Part shown: positions 58,221-64,000 of the stretch, piece after piece | Layout of the letters: the number at the start of each line of letters is the position of its first letter | Position numbering within the stretch: the stretch's first letter is position 1 | Origin: Tethya wilhelma | Lineage: Eukaryota; Porifera; Demospongiae; Tethyida; Tethyidae | Length of the DNA: 64,000 nt | NCBI GenBank assembly: GCA_964030475.1 | Contig: CAXIPT010000004.1 | Location: 1,092,385 to 1,156,384, forward strand | Direction: 5' to 3' | Made by a program: the position numbers and the translations under genes | The notes under the pieces: model-generated | Database searches by the model: none | The model's input: only the letters and a program-made list of their open reading frames with translations | What the model was told of the DNA's origin: nothing

Positions 58221-59380
58221 ATGCCGGAGGGAGTTTGCAATATTTGTGGTGATAACATTGATTCAAAGTGTAGCCTGTTTTCATGTTGCCGAAAAAAGGC
58301 GATTCGTTGCAAAGAGTAAGTTATTATTAAGCCTCGGCGCGTGCGTAGCACGTGCAGAGGGTTACGGTAGTCGTTTTGTGTGTTTGTGTGTCTGTCTGTT
58401 ACTAAATTATCTGAAGAGCAGCAGCTCCAGAGTCAAAATGGAAGGTACTTACATTCATGAATCGATATCATCTTGAAATTTGACGTGTAGAATCTTGCAA
58501 AACGCTGTAGTTTCTGAGATCTGAGGTTTTGGTGCTTCTCTGTACGCTTAGGCTTCGAAACCGCACCCATTGATCACACCCCGTATATAGTGTGCGTTAT
58601 GTAGAAATACTGTAGAACTTGGATCATGGCCTCATAAAATGGACTTGAGCTTGGCTAGCTGGCTTGGCTGCTTGGACAGGTAAGTAACTCAATGATTGCA
58701 AGTTGAATATAGTTAGACTCTGATAATAGTTTTGTTGAAATAGGTTAGTTGTGTGTTTTGTATCAGTGCCTGACTGCATGGCCTTAATTCAGTGTACTGA
58801 CTACTGATCCAGTGAGTTTCTTAACAGAGGTTATTATAACTAGCTCAGCACATCCTTGACTGCAGCAGCTTGATTTCAAACCGTGCTACAGGTTCAGGCT
58901 CAGTGCTGTGACTCAGGCAGTGCGGAACGGCTTGCTCTGTGCATACTGACTGCGGAAGTCTCAGTACTGATGGTCTTTTTTCAGTATGTATACGACGGTA
59001 TTTAGTTGTGCATGCTAGTTGAGTGTGCCGAGGCTTATGCACCGTTGGTGCTTTCATTTATAATAGAAGTTAGTATTTTCTTTGAGGTATAGATAATTAA
59101 TATTAATTTTATATAGTTACAGTGCACGACGAATAGATGAGTCTAATAAACAAAGTTGCTTCAATGCAAAGGTTGCTCTGGAAGATAACGCCTGGAAAAT
59201 CAAAAAATGCAGTTGTAGATTGAGGCTAAAAAAGCTGTAAGAATAAGTGTTGAGGCAGTAATGAAACCTGATGGTACTCGTGGAGTCAAGATTGATGGAG
59301 CAACAGCAAATGACTTTCAAAATATATTCAAAGGGCCAATTTTGCCAATTGTAGAAGCAAATTCTAGCATTGAAAATTAG
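58221..59380 (+). CDS. Small Cys-rich zinc-ribbon-like protein, divergent member (101 aa)
   Basis: Proposed exons are 58221-58315, 59123-59171 and 59219-59380 (a 47-bp last intron), with phases consistent. Exon 1 encodes MPEGVCNICGDNIDSKCSLF and SCCRKKAIRCK and ends in phase 2, exactly where the two minus-strand relatives at 61258 and 63205 are split. The middle (DARRIDESNKQSCF) parallels their CAK.IQ..NAA.F. The last exon (MKPDGTRGVKIDGATANDFQ) ends SSIEN. The acceptor at 59122 loses one expected Cys, so the exact junction is uncertain. Function unknown. Confidence 0.5.
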
Positions 59381-60125
59381 GTATAGACTGACCTGAACGA
59401 TATTATAATAATTAATGTGTCAATTATTATACTATTATTATCAATGGATGATATTATAATAATACAATGTCTGTAATTTGAATTATTACAGTATTATAAT
59501 TATACTATAATTGGCAATTATTCAACCTCAGAACAAATTATTATTTATTTATTGGACGTGTATAATAATATTATTATACACATTCTGTTCACCATGTGGA
59601 AAAGTGAGCTTTTTTAGTGACCCAAATTAGTTTTAGCACATTTCCTGGAAGAGTTTTCTTCTTCCCACAGTGCATGTGCTTTAAATCCCATGCACTAATG
59701 CAATTGCATGTCGCATTATATGCATCTCTACATGTTAAATAATGGAGGACATTTAATAATAAATTAACTGCTTGCACGCTGCAGGGGCTAATTAACGTGT
59801 CTGACTATATATCAATTTTGTGCAGTGCAGGAGTATATATATAATTATAACTGTTTTGTTGGGTAAAGCCTAAAGGGACGACAAACAAGGTTGCTCTGTT
59901 TAATACATGTTTGAAATAAATTTGGTGTGAGTCGATACTGTAAAAAGCTACAAAATACCTCTCTCTTGTACGCGTAATACGCGTATACGCTAAATTCCAT
60001 GTACGTACACTCATAATTATGCCATGGATCCATTCACGATCCACATGCTAGTCACGCGGCGAAGTCGAAGTGCATGACCATCCAGCTGTGAGCTCGAGCA
60101 GCTGAAGTTCAGAATCTAGCCGTGC
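59381..60125. other. AT-rich intergenic region
   Basis: ATTATTATAATAAT-type low-complexity runs. Near 59960-60000 there is a CGCGTAATACGCGTATACGC palindrome like the one in the MGN-gene promoter. No gene is called. Confidence 0.4.
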
Positions 60126-60502
60126 CAGTGGCGTAGCCAGGGGGGGTGCTTTTTTGTCTCGCGAAATTTACGCGTAGGTTTTATAATGCGCTATTTTTTA
60201 ATTTGTAATAATTTTTTGTGCACTTACTTAGTAGCAACACGTAAAGCAGTCATCTTTGGCCAGAATTCAATCCAAAACAACTATTAGAAGCTTTCTATTT
60301 GCTGCTACAAGGCTTTAGAGTAGTCTGGCTGGCCAGACTAAGCTTTAGAGAGCGTTCGATCTAGTGAGCGCGTTGCACTGCTCGATGGGCGGGTTTAAAT
60401 TAGCTAATTAAGTGGGTGTGGTTTTTGATCGCATATATTTTCTGGCGCGCTTCGCGCGCATTATTTTATAGCTCCTTTTCTAAAATCCTGGCTACGCCCC
60501 TG
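60126..60502. mobile_element. MITE with CAGTGGCGTAGCCAGG / CAGGGGCGTAGCCAGG ends
   Basis: A 377-bp element with the widespread GGCGTAGCCAGG terminal inverted repeats seen in hAT-type transposons of many animals. The flanks (AGCCGTGC and CCGGTGCC) are similar but not a clean TSD. An AGTCTGGCTGGCCAGACT hairpin is inside. Confidence 0.7.
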
Positions 60503-60944
60503 CCGGTGCCATGACTGAACACGGCTGTATGGATGTGCTTAGCACACCCTGGAAATGCCTAGAAAAAGAGTCGTGGAAGTCCAATCTTTCACTGCCACAG
60601 CTGTGATAAGAAGAGAAGATTGAAATATTATGATATTTGAAATATCAATTATTAAGATATTTGAAATATCAAGTTATAGCAATCTGTGTAAATTATGCAT
60701 AGTCAAAGTATGACTTCCTGCAATACTCTGCAATTCCCATTAATTTCTGCATGAAAAGGGCATTGTTATTTTGCAAAAATAATTGTCTACGCAATTCGTG
60801 TGTTGCTATGTCTGGCCACCCTTAAAGATTATATTATTAATATTATTATGGCAAGATATATTATAATAATCATGCATGTGTAATTACAATGTTGTGTAAA
60901 GTAAATAATAAGAAACACGATATCTGCAGTTGACTAAGGTAATA

Positions 60945-61258
60945 TTATTTGTCCTTAATAGCAAAAACATTCTGTATTGCTGGATTTGCTAATCCTCCGA
61001 CAGGTCCACTGTATTTAATAGTTCCCTTTTCCGTTTTCAAATCAAAACTGAAATGTGCTGCATTGCTTTCCTGGATTGTTTTAGCACACCTGTATTATAG
61101 AAACGTAACTAAATTTTAGGCCATGCACTATCATTAAATACATGACAACAATCATAGAAATCTTACTTTGGGCAATTTTGCCCTTCTTTGCTGTTCCATG
61201 GCATTCCCCATTCTTTAATTTCAAACTCTACCCCACATGTTTGGCATTTTGCACGCAT
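60945..61258 (-). CDS. Small zinc-ribbon-like protein (78 aa)
   Basis: The exons are 61167-61258 and 60945-61089; the frame joins as CP(AA|G)CAK. The protein begins MRAKCQTCGVEFEIKEWGMP. CQTC and CPKC, 22 residues apart, form a likely zinc ribbon, followed by a conserved TIQESNAAHF helix, a beta-rich stretch and GTIKYSGPVGGLANP. The intron splits the second CxxC at phase 2, as in its two relatives. No signal peptide or transmembrane segment is seen. The family is unnamed to me; nucleic-acid or protein binding through the zinc ribbon is only a guess. Confidence 0.7.
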
Positions 61259-61299
61259 GTTTTATCCTATATACTTCAATTTTATTAATCTCCTGTTCA

Positions 61300-62080
61300 T
61301 GAAGAGCTAATAAAAATTAGTTAATTATTAGTAACTTACATGATTGTACAATTTTTTTACAATATTATAGTCTGAATAATAAATTATATTCTGCCTGCAC
61401 AGTCAGTTACTTATATATTTTATTACCTTACTCTGCCTGAAATAATATAATTATTTCTTTGCAGCTGGTGATGATTTAGGTCGGTCACTGTATAATATAG
61501 ATGCTGCACTATTAATACTAGAGCTGTTACAATTAATGAACTTTTGGCATGTACAAATTATTCAAGAATTAAACATTCCTAGGCTTTATAATAGGTAGTG
61601 GCTTATACTATAGCATAATATTATTCATTGATATGTTTCCAATTACCAATTTGCATGCATGTCCATGCATAGATATATATTATATACGTAGTATTATGGT
61701 GTGTCACGGAAGTTTACCGGAAGTAATGCGACCTCGAGCTAAAATGCTACTCTGCGAGACTGAGCTGTGAAAACCAGATAACGATTTGATTGCTGTTTTT
61801 GCCGACAATTCATAACTGTAAAATTTAATATAGTGCAGTAATTTTATTTATTATAATTACATATTATAGCAATAATCATGCAATAACATTGATTAAAAAT
61901 AATTATAGTATAGTTTTTGCAAACATTATTATGATGATAATATAGCTATAATATATTAAATATAGATCATAACTTTACAAAAATTAGTACAAATAATTAT
62001 GCAAAATTAAAACTAAATCATCCTTCGTATAAAGCAATATAGTTTTTCTTATTATAATGAGCTTCTAATTGTCATATATA
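61300..62080. other. AT-rich intergenic region
   Basis: No exons or bounded repeats are recognised. Long AT-rich runs and TATATATATA-type tracts occur around 61670 and 61920. Confidence 0.4.
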
Positions 62081-62087
62081 TATGTGG

Positions 62088-63205
62088 CTATATATGCCCT
62101 TGCAATTTATCCTGCTGGAAGTGCTTTGCATGTGGAGCATATTGTTGCTGCTGTTGTGGATTGCAATTGCCTGACTCAGCAGAGTCTGGAATAAATACTG
62201 TATTTCCCCTTTTGGCCCTGTTTTTCTGCTGTTCTGGTAGTTTAGCTTCATGCATGTGTTCACTGTATTGTTGCTGATCACCTGAAGTGAATGTGTGACA
62301 TTGTGCTTGTACATGTGCACTCCCATTTGGGGCCCTGCCGGTGGTCTGCTTTTGCTGTGGTGGTATATTATGTTGTGTATCTCGAGTGAATGCTTGTGCA
62401 TGCCCATTTGGGGCCCTGGTCTGCTTTTTCTGTGGTGGTATAATATGTTGTGTATCTCCAGTGAATGCTTGTGGGCCCCCATTTGGGGCCCTGGTCTGCT
62501 TCTGCTGTGGTGGTATCTGTTGTGTATCTCTAGTGAATGCTTGTGGACCCCCATTTGGGGCCCTGGTCTGCTTCTGCTGTGGAGGTATTTGTTGTGTATC
62601 TCTAGTGAATGCTTGTGGACCCCCATTTGGGGCCCTGGTCTGCTTTTGCTGTGGCGGTATATGCTGCGTGTCAGCTAAGTCATGAGTGAATGCTTCATGT
62701 GCACGCCCACTTGTTGCTCTGGTTTGTGTTGGTTTAGCTTTATGCTGTGGCCGCGGGTCACTTGAGCCTGGAGTGAATGTTTGTGTACCAGTACCCCCAT
62801 TTGCACTGGTCTGCTGGTGCAACTGCTGCTGAAGTATACGTTTTTGAAAGTTATCATATCCTCCAGGAATAGGAAATTTACTTGCTGGTCCTTTGTATTC
62901 AAAGTTTCCCATGTCAGTTTGATATGATACATCGATGAATGCTGCATCATTTGCATCCTGAATAGCTTTAGCACACCTTATTGTATTGTACAAAGTGCAT
63001 GCCAAATTATAAATGACTGTAAAGTCAGTTACATGCCAAAATTATTGATATAACTATGCACATTCTTATTACAATTAGCTATATAATAATGCATGCATTG
63101 TACTTACTCCGGGCAGTTAAGTCCTTCCTTTTTAGTTTTACTCCATGGCCACCCCCACTCTCCAGTCTTAAACTCTTGTCCACAAGTTTTACAGACTGCA
63201 AGCAT
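62088..63205 (-). CDS. Zinc-ribbon-like protein with Gln/Pro-rich tandem-repeat tail (328 aa)
   Basis: The exons are 63108-63205 and 62088-62976, phase 2, splitting the second CxxC as in the 61258 gene. It starts MLAVCKTCGQEFKTGEWGWP; CKTC and CPEC form the ribbon, followed by CAKAIQDANDAAFIDVSYQT and NFEYKGPASKFPIPGG. After a Gln-rich stretch come about six copies of a 23-26-residue repeat: QAFTRDTQQIPPQQKQTRAP followed by NGGP. The rest is Gln/His-rich. Its short neighbour at 61258 lacks the repeat, so the tail is an added expansion. It is probably disordered; function unknown. Confidence 0.75.
62300..62690 (-). repeat. In-frame coding minisatellite, unit about 69-78 bp
   Basis: Tandem units containing TTTGGGGCCCTGGTCTGCTT and GTGTATCTC encode the QAFTRDTQ-type repeat. 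Several units are nearly identical at DNA level, and unit lengths differ by multiples of three, so the frame is preserved under coding constraint. Confidence 0.85.
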
Positions 63206-63325
63206 ACTGCGAGTAAAATAATAATATGCTTGCAAGTATAAAAGTTGTCTCGATCAGCTAGAGTACTGATAGTATACTTATGATTAGCAGTTATTCGCAT
63301 AATATCACCCTACTAGTCACCTAGT

Positions 63326-63396
63326 ATAGTCTCGTCCCTAGACCCCGCCTCTTTCGCTGGCGAAAGAGGCGGGGTCTAGGCTATAGGGACGAGACT
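63326..63396. repeat. 71-bp near-perfect hairpin (TAGTCTCGTCCCTAG family)
   Basis: TAGTCTCGTCCCTAGACCCC and its inverse meet at CTTTCGCTGGCGAAAG, making an almost complete palindrome. It belongs to the same end family as 28367-28607, but I see no TSD here. Confidence 0.85.
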
Positions 63397-63399
63397 AGC

Positions 63400-64000
63400 A
63401 AAATCAATATTCAAATCTGATTGGTCATAATTATGCATGTCACATGTACATTGTACGTTGTGTACGTTGTACAAACGTCATCGGAATGCAATCGCGATCG
63501 CTCGAACTCCCAAACTCGCGAGCTGCCAGGAGTATATGCCGAATATACTGAATCTATGGTAAAACTGAGAGCCTTGCATATACTGAACCAACAGATGGAG
63601 CCTACTATATATTTTGGTCCAAACTGCCTAGATATTTATATCTTAGACCAATTATATTGTTGGTGACACAATATTATGGTAATTGTAATTGTAATTGTCA
63701 TACTTATATATATCAGTTTGTGGCTACGTTACGGGATTCTTTATTCCATCCGTGACTATCCACGACCCATCAACAATTTAAAAAAAAAAAAAAAAAACTC
63801 ACTCCCTTTCATGTTCCATCAGAAAATTTCATTCATTCACTCATGACGACATTATATTATACTATTGGGACATGCACACTATTCGTGTTCCCGGCTCACA
63901 AAAAGGCCAGATCGAGCAGCTCATGGACATGCCTCGATTGTTCCCAGGTCGGAGTGGAAATGCACTAAATATCCCATAATTTATAATGGACACAATATAC
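63400..64000. other. Right-edge region
   Basis: No convincing exon is seen. It contains a poly-A run at 63780-63797 and a GTACGTTGTGTACGTTGTAC repeat near 63453. An open frame at 63421-63666 has no recognisable product. Confidence 0.35.

Noticed and set aside
1..64000. tRNA or rRNA genes
   Set aside because: I saw no cloverleaf with A and B boxes or rRNA-like conserved block; a covariance-model scan could still find a divergent one.

Overview
This AT-rich window is eukaryotic (metazoan) nuclear DNA. Genes are split by many short GT-AG introns, death-fold and ankyrin modules are present, microsatellites and miniature transposons sit in introns, and there is no operon structure. The mix of a CARD/Death/ankyrin giant gene, clusters of single-exon beta-trefoil genes, a bacterial-looking caspase-fold protease and IS3EU/KDZ-type transposons fits a demosponge such as Amphimedon. 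That species call is inference, not something the sequence proves. Single N characters at 33083, 37128, 37380, 45280, 46502 and 52905 look like assembly joins.

Layout. 171-15586 (minus) is one 30-exon gene whose frame I could follow through every splice. It encodes at least 2,866 aa: N-terminal CARD and Death domains, long acidic/Ser-rich disordered segments, about 12 ankyrin repeats (mostly one per phase-0 exon) and a Pro/Ser-rich tail running off the left edge. 15872-31098 is an accessory cluster. It holds four tandem beta-trefoil genes (two intact, two frameshifted), an 825-aa single-exon clan-CD (gingipain/CHAT-like) cysteine protease with a C-terminal CaaX-like motif, a head-to-head pair of short beta-trefoil genes starting MGN (predicted N-myristoylation), and a two-exon beta-trefoil gene with a decayed duplicate. 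A further beta-trefoil pseudogene at 37430-38710 is split by a transposon.

31860-57400 is dominated by repeats: two copies of an AGE-epimerase/DJ-1-PfpI fusion gene (one cut at an N, one with two lesions), a 42-bp minisatellite with LINE tails in inverted copies, relics of IS3EU, KDZ, LINE and BEL/Pao elements, and a 2.96-kb long-TIR element with a second TIR element nested in it. 58221-63205 holds three small genes of one zinc-ribbon-like family with the same intron position and phase; one has grown a Gln/Pro-rich repeat tail.

How they may work together (inference): the left half resembles an innate-immunity neighbourhood, with a death-fold scaffold next to intracellular lectin-like proteins, some lipid-anchored, and a lipid-anchored caspase-fold protease. 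No sequence signal proves they act in one pathway.
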